From Juglans regia (Eukaryota; Streptophyta; Magnoliopsida; Fagales; Juglandaceae), in assembly GCF_001411555.2 (NCBI RefSeq), contig NC_049902.1, forward strand, positions 13,247,423-13,311,422: DNA of 64,000 bases, read 5' to 3'. The notes below the pieces were generated by a model. The model was not told where the DNA came from and did not search any database. It was given only the letters and a program-made list of their open reading frames with translations. Position numbers and translations under genes: made by a program. Of this stretch, positions 12,601 to 24,246 are shown in pieces. Position 1 is the first letter of the stretch, and every line of letters starts with the position of its first letter.

Positions 12601-13129
12601 TGATTTTCTGCATTGTATATTTATCATTTTTCGTGATTGATTTATATTTGTGTCAGTTAGTTGTTTAACTTAGTGAGATTTCGAGTGAATCTCACCCTTT
12701 TATGGGACCATATTCGGAATGATAGAAGTTGTGTCAGAAATCGATCAGGTCGAGATTGATGGAGCACTGGATTCGCATGATTGAGGAGAAGTCGGATCTG
12801 GAGAGGAATCTGTACTTAATTTTGATGTTCATAACCCAAGTCGTTTATGCTTTAGATCGCATGAAGAGAATGATATGACTTTGTATATAAGTCTATGCTA
12901 CTTTAGTATTTCGAATATGATGATTATCTAATGAAGTTGAGATGTTTTAGTTATTCTGGCATATTTTTCACCTTAACCTTTTATTTCCACTGCAATTATT
13001 GCATACTGCTAGTTGCGTATTAGGTGCATTGCATATTAACTATCATGAACGGGGGTATGTAACCTTGTGTTGCATGTCCCAACGCTCTAAGTCTACATTC
13101 CATCCCAAGCGGGGATTGGAGGAGTCACA
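9694..13129 (+). mobile_element. Long gypsy LTR C, plus strand, nested in LTR B
   Basis: The copy starts TGTAACACCCCACTT and ends in the family end block (ATGAACGGGGGTATGTAACC... then GGAGTCACA). A probable promoter TATAAATA lies at 10933-10940. The LTR B sequence runs into its left end and picks up again on the right at 13130, so C inserted in inverted orientation into B. No gag-pol belongs to it, so it is a solo LTR. The 5-bp flanks (ATTGA and TATAA) do not match, so a target duplication is not demonstrated. Confidence 0.75.
10933..10940 (+). promoter_or_regulatory. Probable LTR promoter TATA box
   Basis: TATAAATA lies in the context CACCTATAAATACTTTGC, followed by a CA-rich and CT-rich leader. 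The equivalent position in solo LTR F has the same motif on the minus strand (55595-55602). Confidence 0.45.
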
Positions 13130-13241
13130 TATAATAATAGTAATAAAAAAATAATAAAAAAAATTTAAAGCTCAAAATCATAAGCTTAATCTAAGGGTGT
13201 TTAAAGGTTAATTCTAATAGTTAATTAGGCAGGTTGTTACA
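13130..13241 (-). mobile_element. Long gypsy LTR B, distal end (start of LTR on minus strand)
   Basis: This segment aligns with 56870-56978 of LTR F, including AGCTTAATCTAAGGGTGTT and TTAATTAGGCAGG. It ends in TGTTACA, which is TGTAACA on the minus strand. It is the LTR start and hence the outer right edge of the 1-13241 gypsy element. Confidence 0.7.
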
Positions 13242-16200
13242 TTTGGGCGTAGTGGTTTAAGTACGAAAGGGTACTATGAGTTATTAAAGTCTTATTTGGA
13301 AAGTTTGTTTCTCTAATTAGTTTTGTGGAACCTTGATGACTTTCTTAGATTGTGTGGAGTTCTTTATTATTATATGTTGAGGATTTCAGTGATGATTGTG
13401 TATGAATGTATACTTTTGATTAAAGGATTTTATGAGTTAGTTTATTTTTCTTATGTTACGTGGACTCTATAAATATACTGTTGGATGTGATTTTAGGCGA
13501 TAAGAATTAACTCCCTGACCCTTCGGGTACGAGGTGTTACTAGTCTCCTTCTCAATGTCGTGAGCTAGCTCGCTCAACAATCAGACGGGAGTCACGAAAG
13601 GCCCTGCTTTGCTCTCCAAACTAGAACAAACCAAGCCTCCTCAACATCCTCAATTGTGAACCACCACAACATCCCTTCAATCTATGGTATAATTTCTATC
13701 TCTTTATCTCAAGGAGTATTATTTTTACGTAGATGGAATGGTGTTGTAATTGAGTGTTGGGGCAGAGAAAGATCTTGGTTTGGAATGGAATCATGTATTT
13801 GCATTGGCTGTAACATGGAAATGTGGACGTATGGCCAAAAGGGTTAATGATTAAGTAAAGGGTTTGTGAAGGTTGGTTGGACAAAACTGTAGGTATTAAA
13901 TATGTGGTTTATGAATGAAGTTTGGAAATAGAGTTGGTGCCTTGAATGCACTGTATGTTGATCTTAGGTAATAAATAAGTAGGATATAAGTATATTTTGG
14001 TTGGTTATATGTATATGGTTGTCAAACTTAATGTATCATGTGTGGATCGAGTTTGTGGAATATATGGTTGTGTGGCGAATTTATGTTGAACTTGAATGAT
14101 AGATTAATGGAATATGTGTTCTTTGAGTTGATTGTATGTATTGGACAGATTTTAAGGCTGGTCCTTAGTTTTGCATGTACTTGATATTTGAGCTTTGGAG
14201 TGGATTGTAAATGGTTGATTATGTTGAATTTTGAACCATGTTACTTAATTTATTAAAATTGAGATGCTTGATGAGAATGTATGAAGTTTGGATTGAGAAT
14301 GATTGTCTTGAAGTGTTGGGATTAAATGATGGAGTTGTAAGTGAAGTTGGAAAGTGTAATGGTTGTGTCGGTTCCTAGATAATGGACAGATTTATGTATT
14401 CGGTGAATGGTGAATGAATGGAAGTCATAAAGGTATGTAATTGTGTTGGATTGATTTACATGGACAACAAGTATGTTAGTGTGTCTTATAAACTTGAGTT
14501 GTGTATATGGAAGGGTTAAATGGAATTATGTGAATTAGTACTAAATATTAAAGTGACATTATGGTTGGGACTTTTATGGAGCCATCAAGGAAATATATAA
14601 AGTTTTGGGATTGTGCTTGTGTTTGTGTCGGAGCATAGATGCTATGGAAAGATGTTTTATATTGATGGTGTGGTGTTGGATTTCATGGATCAAGGGAGGT
14701 CACAGTTTGAGCTTGTATGGCTACGTAATTATGGTAGTTTAGTGTATGTTGAGTTAAGTATGTAATCTTTTTATAGTATGGACAGATTTATGACTTTGAT
14801 AGCATGTGATTATGTTGGTTTGTTGTGTGATTATTTAAGTGATAAGTGGATGGATATGTTTATGAGATTAAATGGTATTGTATTTGAATGCTTGGGTAGA
14901 GAAAGATATGAAATTATGCATTTGTGTTAGGCTCAAGTGATTAATGAATAGAGGATTAAATGGTATTGTATTTGACTACTTGGGTAGAGAAAGATATGAA
15001 ATTATGCATTTGCGTTCGGCTCAAGTGATTAATGAATAGAGTATGTATACCTTTGTGTTTGTTGATTTTTTAGTCGCAACTTTATGAGAGAATGATGGAT
15101 TTAGGTTCTGTTTTATGTTTGTAACGAGTTAATGTTGATGGTTATGCAAGTTGTACATGAGAATAATGTTACATGAAAGAGAGTATTTCATGTTGTTTTA
15201 TGGAAAATGGTTGAGGTTGAGGTCAAATTACAATAGTAAAAGGTATAGGAGTTATTGAGTGATTAGCAAAAGTTCAAGGACCATTCAACATAAAGTCTTA
15301 AATGATATTAGAAATGTCATTTTTAGTTTTTAATAAAAAGTTCTTAAGCTGAGTCCTAACTCTATATTATGATTATGCAGATACGTGAACACGGAATGCA
15401 CACCAACAACGAGTTCAACTAAGTTAAGTTCTAAAGTTCCATTGATATCAGAAATATTTATGTCATGATATTTTGTCATCTCTCATGAAACATATGTACA
15501 TGTCATAAAGCATAACTTATGCATTAAACATGTTTTATTATGACCCAAGCTAAGATAGAGGATTATCTTAGTTGAACTCCTCTGACCACTCTAGAGTGCA
15601 TAAATGTGGAGTGGAATATCCTGGGCTAACGAAGAATAGTTAGTGGCCTCGAATGTGATAATAATAGTTTCGGAGCAAGGGTAAGTATGTGCATTCTTGC
15701 TGGTGGAGGCTAGAGAGTACGTTAAGTGAATGACGTTTATGTAAAGCTTGAGTACTCTTGAGACGAAGCCATAGGCAGACGTTACCTATCATGTGGTGAA
15801 GATAACCAGTAAATGCACAAGGATTATGATGGGAGCCGTGAGGTACCATAAGCATGTTTAAAAGATGATGTTACCATGCTCCGATGAAAATGAAGTTATG
15901 ATGACAATGATGACAATGCTTTATGAAAGCAAGCATGTTTTGAAAGTATGATGTTATCCTACTTTTGTAAAGGAATCTGGATGAGAGAAAAATATAGTTT
16001 TTGTAATGCAAATTCATGTTATTCATGCATACATGTCATGTTTATTGTTAACCATGCTACTATAAAGTGTTTATATGTTTTTAATTTAACTTATTGTGAT
16101 TTATGAAAATCTCACCGTGATAATTCCAACTACCATTCTCACCCTAGAATGATAGAATCTGTGACATGATATGAAAAGTCGAGTCTTAATCAAGAAGAGA

Positions 16201-16659
16201 CCTTAGGATTGGATCGAATTGACTGAGAAGAATCTTTGCTTGGATGGAGGAATGTTGTTGTATATATGTTGTCAGTTATTTATGGTTTATTTTATTAAGT
16301 ATGTGTTATGGAGAAGCTATGTGATGGTTCAAGTTTGTAATGAAAGAGTATGCTACTCCAAGACAATATGTTACTTTTTTTGTTTGTATATTGTATTGAC
16401 TAACTGTTTGTACAATGTGTTGTGTTTATGGTTACTATCAAATATTCGGGATTATAGTTTATTTTGGTACAAATGATAGATTGAGTTAAATTTTTTCGGT
16501 ACAATTATAGCATACTGCTAGAAGTATGCTAGGTGCATTGCATTCTTATCTATCATGTACATGGATATATCTATCATGTACATGGATATGTAACCATGTG
16601 TAGCATGTCTTGACACTTTAGTCACTGTTAAATACCAAGCAAGGATTGGGGGCGTCACA
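13242..16659 (+). mobile_element. Diverged long gypsy LTR D (plus strand)
   Basis: The right half is colinear with LTRs A and C. At 15541 the CTAAGATAGAGG...TAGTTGAACTCC block matches 12107 and 3295, and the end block at 16500-16659 finishes GGGGGCGTCACA. The left half (TTAGGCGATAAG, CCCTGACCCTTCGGGTACGAGG) is a different subfamily from A, and I cannot fix its true start. The gypsy element whose edge is at 13241 may have inserted into it. No coding sequence is evident. Confidence 0.55.
14866..15041 (+). repeat. 88-bp tandem duplication inside LTR D
   Basis: Two adjacent copies, 14866-14953 and 14954-15041, both start GATTAAATGGTATTGTATTTGA and end AATGAATAGAG. Only a handful of substitutions separate them. 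Confidence 0.9.
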
Positions 16660-16945
16660 GTCTTTATTGTAAATTCTATCATTTTTAGTCACACATGGTA
16701 ATGCATCGTATGCCAAGTGTACTTTTCTACCAACTACTTAAATGACCTACTTGAAATTTGACAAGTCACCATGTGTGATTGAGAATGATAAAGATTAGAA
16801 TGAAAAACAGGATTATTCACTAAATAAAATATGCTTCCAGTCTTCCAGACACTTAATAGGTTATTCACAAGGAAACCATGTTTTAATTCATCTCATGTGA
16901 AAAATACTTTGAACTATCTGGTCAGTAAATAATTACATAGACTTA
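16660..16945. other. Unassigned intergenic DNA
   Basis: This lies between the end of LTR D and MITE copy 1. I see no open frame, family motif or repeat in it. Confidence 0.4.
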
Positions 16946-17276
16946 GCCCACATTTTGAACTTGGACTGAACTAAGATCAACTCAATTCAATCTAATTTTA
17001 AGCTGAGTCTAACATCCAAACACGCAACTCTCAAATCACTAAACTCATCTCAACTCAAAACTTTTTTATACTGGGGACCCACAACTTTTTTCAACTCAAC
17101 ACATTTTTACATGTGACCCACAACTTTTTTTAACTTTCCATAAATACATCTTAACTTATCTGAACATCCAAATACATCTATACTTATTCTAGGTAGACTT
17201 TACAAAACTTACTCTACCATCTCAACTCAGTAATATTCATAAAGAACTCAATTCAACTCAACATTCAAACGAGGCC
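16946..17276. mobile_element. Tourist-like MITE copy 1 (GTTTGGATGTTGAGTTGAG family)
   Basis: On the minus strand it begins GGCCTCGTTTGAATGTTGAG and carries the family words TTGAGTTGAGATG and AAAAGTTGTGGGTCCC. It is the reverse complement of 28746-29084 along most of its length. The far end (GCCCACATTTTGAACTTGG) is a degraded inverted repeat. It has no coding capacity. Confidence 0.75.
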
Positions 17277-18615
17277 ATAAGCTTTTCTTCCAAGCTTTTT
17301 GTGCACGGTGGTTGTAACACTGAAGCGCAGGTATTTTACACGCATTTTATTAGTTTGATTGCTAATAAAGTCTGTTAATATTGCAGGTCTTATGACTTGT
17401 AGGATTTTGTTATGGGGAAGAATGGCTCCTACAAAGCTTATATAGTACGGACCAACACCGTGTAGGTTTTGCTTGGAAGAAACACATCATGAAGACTTGC
17501 ATTCCAGTCTCAATTTTCAATATAATTTGACGTATACATGCATTCTAACCAACTGTTGAACCTTTACTAAGTCCCCTACGATAAATGTGGGAAGAAACTT
17601 CAAGTTTCTATTTAAGTTTGAACGTATAGAGAGAACTTGTGTTTTCTCTACACAAATAACAAGAACTTTGTTGTTTTAACGTAAAATGGACCATATATAC
17701 CATATAATCCTCTTTTGAGCATGAATTGTAGAAACTCCTTAAAAAACTCCTCCTCTAGCTTGCTCCCTACTTGGGGTATTACATTTCTTCCCTCATTAAA
17801 AAATGTCCTCAAGATTTACTAACATGTATGCGAGTAGATAATAGGTCAATTAATGTTTTACTTTTGAGTCATGTGGTAGGTTATGGTTAGTGGGCTCTTG
17901 GTCTATCTGATCTCATTCATTGATTTGTGGGGGTGAGATAAGATCTAACCACATTTTGTCCCACGAATCCAGCTCGAGGTCGTCCTAGTTTTCCGTTGAG
18001 GTCCTCTAATCTCCTTAAACTAGTTAACGACCATGTGCATGATCTAGTTGCTCTCCAGGACTTGTGATATGGATTGGGGTTCATGTCTCTATGGATTTTG
18101 GAGAAGGACAATGTTGAGTTTGTGCAGTTTGGAAAAAATTTTGGCACTGTTTTCAATCAAAGGAAACGCTAGCAGAAAGTTCGCTCGATGTTCGCGTAAT
18201 AGATAGCTCAAGAGAGCTCAGGTAGAGAGTTTCAAGGCTCACTCGAGAGTTTGTTTGAGACACACTCGACACTCTGCTTGAGCGAATAATGCAGAAAAGT
18301 AAAAATTAGAGTTTCCGCCGTGTGACACTATAAATATGTACTTAATGAATATTATATGTGTCCTGAGTATTCTGAACAGTGAGATTTCGCCCCAAAGTGT
18401 ATTTCGTGATTCCTCAATACAATAAAATCCTTAGTAGCTCTGTGGATTAGGCACGTTCCCAAACCACGTTAATTTTGTATCATGTGATTTATTGGCTTGT
18501 GTTTGCTTTTGCTTTATCTGTCATCGCTTTCACAGCAGACAAGTCTTATGTATTGTTTCAGTTCAGATTTTTTTTCATATGCATGGATAGTAACTAGTGT
18601 TTAAGTTTTAGGTCA
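17277..18615. other. Unassigned intergenic DNA with a CTCGAG-rich block
   Basis: No credible gene is visible. The part at 18178-18295 is rich in GCTCGA/CTCGAG/GCTCAAG words and resembles 32218-32405 and 61138-61290. The rest shows no recognisable domain. Confidence 0.4.
18178..18295. repeat. CTCGAG-rich repeat block 1
   Basis: TTCGCTCGATG, GCTCAAGAGAGCTC, CTCACTCGAGAG, CACTCGACACTCTGC and TTGAGCGAA recur in just over 100 bp, forming multiple overlapping inverted repeats. Comparable blocks are at 32218-32405 and 61138-61290. Confidence 0.5.
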
Positions 18616-18750
18616 CTAAACCTCAAACAAGTGTGGGTACTTATTTCTCATTTCTTGTTCAGTTTCCTGAGAGGCTTCCTTCACTTCATAGTCGCAACGC
18701 AATATCTTAATGAGAGCTATGGTTTTCGTTCGTAGAGACTTGTAATTGAT
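18616..18750 (-). pseudogene. Ty3/gypsy pol C-terminal tail fragment
   Basis: The minus-strand frame ends in EMRNKYPHLFEV and a TAG stop at 18616-18618. It is preceded by YKSLRTKTIALIKILRC and EVKEASQETEQ. This matches the pattern of the gypsy/chromovirus pol C-terminus, where the usual EEATWE reads KEASQE. Part of it is also present in duplicated block beta (about 33541-33590), where it abuts Harbinger sequence. Confidence 0.6.
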
Positions 18751-18924
18751 CACTTGAGTGGGGTCCTTGCCCAACTTGGAGGCATATTGACCTTGTATGC
18801 TTAGCCCTCTATCTCTTTATATTTTGTTTGCTATATCCCATGACCAGATGACCTCTTTAATGTAATACTTTTCCATGTACTGTTTCATCGAGTGGGTGAT
18901 ATTATATTGTTGTTGAGGGAAGTC
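18720..18924 (+). repeat. Duplicated block alpha, left part
   Basis: The sequence from TGGTTTTCGTTCGTAGAG to TTGTTGAGGGAAGTC is colinear with 33541-33793 of block beta. Beta carries about 48 extra bases after TGGGGTCG. It is interrupted at 18924 by the Copia element and resumes at 25227. Confidence 0.9.
18920..18924. repeat. Target-site duplication AAGTC, left of Copia
   Basis: AAGTC directly precedes the TGTTGACC...GCTTACA element (plus-strand TGTAAGC) and is repeated at 25222-25226. Block beta has a single AAGTC at the matching position. Confidence 0.95.
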
Positions 18925-19329
18925 TGTAAGCAAAATGACAATTCTATAATGCGAAATAAACATTTAAAAACAGAATCGAAAAGCTTTAATGCCAAGGAAA
19001 TAGTCCCTCTAGCCATTGACGTTCCTCATGGTTTTGCTGCCATCTCTTACTAATGTTTGGCACTTCCAAACTCTGCTCACTCTATTTTGATGGTGTAGGA
19101 CTGAAGGAGATTGAGTGAGTGAGTTTGGGGACCAAACCGTAGTATTTATAGCCAAAGCTTCCATCAAGCTTTGGTGGCTACGTGTCCCACGTGTTCAGTT
19201 TATCATGGGGCAATTCCAACGTTCTACGAACGTGATGAACACTCGGAGTGGACCACTTCAAGAGCTCTTAAAATGAAGGGGAACTGGAGACTCGTTCTTA
19301 CGAACGGCCTCCGTGAGAAACGGTCAACA
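18925..19329 (-). repeat. Copia 3' LTR
   Basis: It is 405 bp with plus-strand ends TGTAAGC and GGTCAACA. On the minus strand it opens TGTTGACC just after the polypurine tract. It is the same length as the other LTR. Confidence 0.95.
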
Positions 19330-19340
19330 TTCTCCCACTT
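19330..19340 (-). other. Copia polypurine tract
   Basis: The minus-strand sequence AAGTGGGAGAA abuts the 3' LTR start TGTTGACC. This is the usual plus-strand primer site in Ty1/copia elements. Confidence 0.8.
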
Positions 19341-19647
19341 GGTCCACACTTCTAATCTAATGTCTCATCTTAAACCCATCGATAATATGTATTTAAGTAA
19401 TAAATATATGAATCATGATGATAGGTCCTCTAATGACGAGTATTACCTTCCATGTATTATTATGTATTTATTTTCTAAATATTATAATTTATGTGGCAAC
19501 AATTTCTTATTGAATAAACCCTATGTTTATTGTTGGTCCAACAAAGATGAATTTTCTCAAAATTAAATTAAGGTGTACGTCAATATGAGAAAAACATCAG
19601 AATAATTAAGAATTTTATTAAAATAACATCGTCAATACAATGAAAAA

Positions 19648-20000
19648 TTACATAATGGAACCAACTATTATTAGCACAGTGCTGACATGCTCAATGACCA
19701 CTTTCTTTTCTTTAACACGTTCCATTATGACTAAATACTTAATGTCGATATGTTTACTTAGACTTCTACTTTTGTTGTTCTTAGCCATAAAAATAGCAGC
19801 TGAATTGTTGTAATACATTCTCAAGGGTCTAGAGATAAAATTCATAATTCTAAACTCAGAAATGAAACTATTAAGCCATACACTATGTGAAATAGCCTAA
19901 AAACAAAAGACAAACTCGGCTTCCATAGTGGAAGTGGCAGTCAAAGTCTGCTTGGCACTCCTCCATGATATAGCTCCATTGGCCATCAAAAAAATGTATC
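19648..20000 (-). pseudogene. Copia RNase H
   Basis: The minus strand shows the RNase H region with TSTMEAEF (usually STAEAEY), the MYYNNSAAI block (usually CDNQSAI) and the SKHIDIKYLVIMERV block. These are typical of the Ty1/copia RNase H C-terminus. An in-frame stop follows EAEF, so the domain is split. Confidence 0.8.
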
Positions 20001-20220
20001 ATGATGTTGATTTGCGTGAATCAATACACCCAACAAAGTCCGAATCTGAGTAGCCAATTACTAACAGATTGTCCGTCCGTCTATACATAAGCATGTAGTC
20101 TTTGGTTCCTTGAAGGTACCTCATTACTTTCTTTGCAGCTCTCCAGTGGTCTAAACTTGGATCACTCTAATATCGTCCCAACATTAACACAGCAAATGCA
20201 ATGCCAGGTTTTGTACAGAC

Positions 20221-20730
20221 TCAAACATACATTAGGCTTTCGACAGCAGAAGCATATGGAATATTCTTCATTTGTTCCCTTTCAAGGTTGTTCTTTGGGC
20301 ATTGGTTCAAATTGAACCTATCACCCTTCACAATGAGAGCTACACTTGGTGAACAATCCTTCATTCGAAATCTCTCTAAAACTTTATTAAAATAGGTTTC
20401 CTGAGACAGACCCAAAATACCTCGAAATCTGTCTTTATGGCTCTGAATGCCAATGACATAAGATAACTCACCCATATCCTTCATAGCAAAATTCTTAGAG
20501 AGGAATTGTTTCACCTCATGCAGCAAACCCTTATCATTGGTTGCTAGCAAAATGTCATCCACATATAAAATAAGAAAACATATTTTACTCCCATTAACCT
20601 TCTGGTATATACATTGATCTATAATGTTTTCTACAAAACCGAATGAAGAAATTACATTATGAAGTTTCAAATACCATTGGCAGAATGCTTGTTTTAAACC
20701 GTATATGGATTTCTTGAACTTGCAAACCAA
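20221..20730 (-). pseudogene. Copia reverse transcriptase, C-terminal part
   Basis: The 169-residue frame contains KKSIYGLKQAFCQWYLKL and the catalytic box YVDDILLATND (YVDD codons at 20554-20565). It continues with MKDMGELSYVIGIQ and the connection to RNase H. The YVDD aspartates are intact, but the domain is separated by stops from the upstream half. Confidence 0.9.
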
Positions 20731-21204
20731 TTACTCACCATCACTAGAGGGGAATCCTTCAGGTTGTTTCAGTAAACCTTCTCCTCTAGATCTCCATTAA
20801 GAAATGCCATTTTCACATCCATTTGTTGCAACTTTAAGTCAAAATGGGCTACTAATGCCAAAATAACGCGCAATGAATCTTTCTTAGATACATGAGAGAA
20901 AGTCTCCGTGTAATCGATTCATTCTTTCTGAGTGAATCCCTTAGCAACGAGCCTTGCTTTGTATCTCTCAATGTTGCCCAATAAGTCTTTCTTTGTCTTA
21001 AAGACTCATTTACATCCAATGACTTTTACACCATTAGGCAACTCAACAAGATCCCAAACTCTGTTACTCTTCATAGAATTCATCTCTTCCTTCATGTCAT
21101 TGTACCATAATTTTGATTCTTTGCAACTCATGGCTTGTGAAAAGAACTCGGGATCATTTTCGGCTCCAATGTTAAAGTCAGATTCTTGCAGATACACAAC
21201 ATAA
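20731..21204 (-). pseudogene. Copia reverse transcriptase, N-terminal part
   Basis: At 21006-21197 the frame reads EFFSQAMSCKESKLWYNDMKEEMN and NRVWDLVELPNGVKVIGCK, the start of Copia RT. Downstream bases to 20731 carry further RT blocks with stops and frameshifts. Confidence 0.8.
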
Positions 21205-21290
21205 TCATTAGGAATTGCTGATCTCTTTGGTCTAACAGATTTTCTTAATGTTGTACCATCATATTCCTGAGAAGTATGTGGTTCAACTCG

Positions 21291-21662
21291 TTATTCAAAA
21301 GTTCTTGGCAACTCTTGAACTACCTGATCTACTAGAATGTCGTCAGCAGCTTGTGGAACTTCAATGATTGGTTGTTCAACACCAGTTTGTACTTGAGGGG
21401 TGCTGTAAACAATAACCAATCTATCACTTGAGGTGGAAGGTTGAGATTCTGAATGATCATTCTCAGAAGCTATATTCCTGGTTTGATCGCTCCCACTGAT
21501 TAAGTTATTTTCAAGAAATTTTGCATTTCTTGATTCCACAATCCTAGTGCTGTGAGATGAACCATAAAATATGTAACCTTTAGACCTTTCAGCATATCCA
21601 ATGAAATACCCACTAATGGTCCTTGGGTCCTGCTTTTTCTCTTGTCGATTATAAATGCTCAC
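21291..21662 (-). pseudogene. Copia integrase C-terminal domain and linker to RT
   Basis: The frame begins EKKQDPRTISGYFIGYAERSKGY, the conserved block after the Copia integrase core, and runs into a Ser/Gln-rich linker. It is out of frame with the catalytic core just upstream. Confidence 0.8.
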
Positions 21663-21677
21663 TTCAGATGGGTATCC

Positions 21678-22270
21678 CTAAACGCGCATATGTCGCAAAC
21701 TCGATTTCCAACATTTCCATAATTCAAATGGCATTTTAGGAACAACCTTGGTTGGAACTTGGTTTAATATATACACTGTCGTCTTAAGTGCTTCAGCCCA
21801 CAAGGACTTAGGAAGATTAGAGCTGCTAAGCATACTCCGCACCATGCCCAATAATGTTCGGTTTCTTCTTTCTGCTACACCATTCTGGTCCGGTGAACCA
21901 GCCATGGTGTATTGGGCAACAATCCCATGCTCTTGAAGAAAATTTACAAATGATCCATATGCTTGTCCATCCTCTGTGTATCTACCATACCATAATATTC
22001 TCCATCTCTATTTGATCTCAGGATCTTAATTTGCTTACCGCATTGTTTCTCTACTTCAGCCTTAAAGATTTTAAAGGCATCTAATGCTTTGTACTTGTTA
22101 TAAAGCATGTAGACATACAAATATCATGAGTAATCATATATAAAAAAGATGAAGTATTTCTGACCATGTGAGTCCATGTCTAGACTATATAGATCAGTAT
22201 GTATGATCTCTAATATGTCTGAAATCCTATTGGTACCTTTCTTTGACTTGTTGGTCTATTTTCCTTTTAT
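21678..22270 (-). pseudogene. Copia integrase catalytic core
   Basis: HTDLYSLDM carries the first Asp. [19 protein letters not shown], near the start of the 21678-21905 frame, carries the Glu of the D-D-E triad. An in-frame stop near 22255 and one near 22110, plus a frameshift near 21960, break it. Confidence 0.85.
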
Positions 22271-22318
22271 GCAGTCCACACAAGTCTCAAAATCAGTAAA
22301 ATTCAGAGTATTAAGTAC

Positions 22319-22591
22319 TCATTTATTTATTAATCTTTTAATTCTTTCTATGAAGATATGACCTAACCTCTGGTGCCATAATTTAGAGGAATCCTCATTA
22401 ATAACACATTTTTTAGTGCTAGTGTAAACATGTATTAAATCATAAGTGGCATTATTTTGTAAATTAATGCAGTAAACACCATTAGACAAAGTACCATTCC
22501 CAACACAATCAGATTTATAAAATAAACTGAGTGATGAATATGAAAAATTAAACGAATATGAAAAAGGTACCGGCCTTGAAACTGAAATCAA
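22319..22591 (-). pseudogene. Copia gag-pre-integrase region
   Basis: SSKLWHQRLGHIFIERIKRLI is the HHCC zinc-binding pre-integrase block. Upstream residues match the protease-integrase spacer in length and composition. Confidence 0.8.
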
Positions 22592-22869
22592 GTTTTTAGA
22601 AAAACTTGGAACATAAAAAGGTATTTTCTAACTTTAAAACAAAATCACTACTTAAAATTAAATAGCAAGTTCCTATAGCTTCTACATGCGAGCCCATTTT
22701 GTTTTCTGATAAGATGTTTTGCTCACTTCCCACTGGCTTCCTTAGGTTTTACAAATCCTGGAAGGAATTCGAAATGTGGATTGTTGATCCAGAATCAATC
22801 CACCATATGTTAATATTGACATTAACCATATTAGATTCATAACAAACAAATGAGGTTGGATTACCTTTG

Positions 22870-23458
22870 TCTGCAAGTTATTTCTGAAATTTAGCGCATT
22901 CATTCTTCATATATCCCTTATTTTTACAAAAGAAACACCTGAAATCTTTCTTAATACCAGCTTGGGGAGGTATTTTACCTTTCCCTTCTGATTGGCTTGA
23001 GATTTGCCCTTTCCACGCGTTGCCAGCATTGCACTTTCACCCTGTTCCATCATCAGTCTCCCTTCCTCTTGAACACACATGGTCATGAGTTCATTAATTG
23101 ACCATTTATCCTTATGTGTGTTGTATGAGATTTTAAAAGGTCCATATTGGTACGGAAGGATGTTCAGGATGTAGTGCACAGGAAGGATTTCGACATTTCA
23201 ACCTTGAGTTTCTTCAATTGAGCTACATTGTCCCTTATTTTGCATGATGTGCTCGCGCACACCTCTCATACTGGTGAGCCTTAGGCATGAGAACTTCGTG
23301 ATTAGGATACTTGCTAGTGCCTTGTGTGAAGTGACAAATTGTTCATCAATGGCTTTCAGCAAGTCTCGAACATTTTCATGTTGATCGACAGAACCACGAA
23401 TACCAGCAGAAATTCTAGTCTTAATGAACATCATGCTGAGGCGATTAGTTGCTCCCAT
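22870..23458 (-). pseudogene. Copia gag (UBN2-type) with zinc knuckle
   Basis: Two frames (23198-23458 and 22907-23179) carry the Copia gag pattern, with MFIKTRISAGIRGSV, LLKAIDEQFVTSHKAL and YNTHKDKWSINELMTMC. The following knuckle reads CFFCKNKGYMKNEC, with Tyr where the CCHC histidine should be. Gag is frameshifted near 23190. Confidence 0.85.
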
Positions 23459-24246
23459 CGCTCATAAAGCGTGATGTTCGCTGCAGTGCTGGTATCAGTG
23501 AGTGCTGGTGGTTCGTCTTTCCTAATAGCATAGTTTATGCCCATCCACCCTAAATGAAGAAAAACTCTCTCATTCTAAACCTTATAGTTATATCCCTTAA
23601 ATTGATGGATATCATAACGAATATCAGAGAAATTGGTAAGTTGTACGATTGGATAAAATTATAGATTACATGCCTACGTTAAAACTTAGGCCTAAATAAA
23701 ATTTCATGCTTTACCAATATAAATCATGCTTAAAAATTAAATCTAATGACAAAAAATGCATGTGGGCCAAAATTTTAATTCAAGTAGATTCAATTATTCT
23801 TTATGATAGAATTTTATCAAATTATATACTTAATTCATAATTCTAAAGGGTATTATATTATGATTATAATTTGATATATATATATATATATTCTATCTTA
23901 GATTAAACTTTATGATAAAACTATCAAATTATTTACCTAATTCATAATTCATGTGGGTAAGTTATAAATAACTTGATATTTTATCCTAATTAATAATATA
24001 AATATAATAAAAACTCCTATGCGATAAAATTTATCATATTAAGTATAATTAATTACAATTAATGTCTAATATTCTTTATGTGGTCCTAATAAATCTAATA
24101 TATAATTTTATTTAACAAAAATTATCCAAATTGCATATAATTAAATCAAATAAAAATTATAAGTATAACAATATAGCACAACAATTATAAGTACAAAGGG
24201 AGTGGGCCCAAAAACCCACTTCACAGACCAAGTATAAAAGTGGAAA

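Noticed and set aside
16219..16476. 85-residue hydrophobic frame that could suggest a small membrane protein
   Set aside because: It sits in the 3' part of LTR D. Its hydrophobicity follows from T-rich sequence, and related LTRs do not keep the frame.
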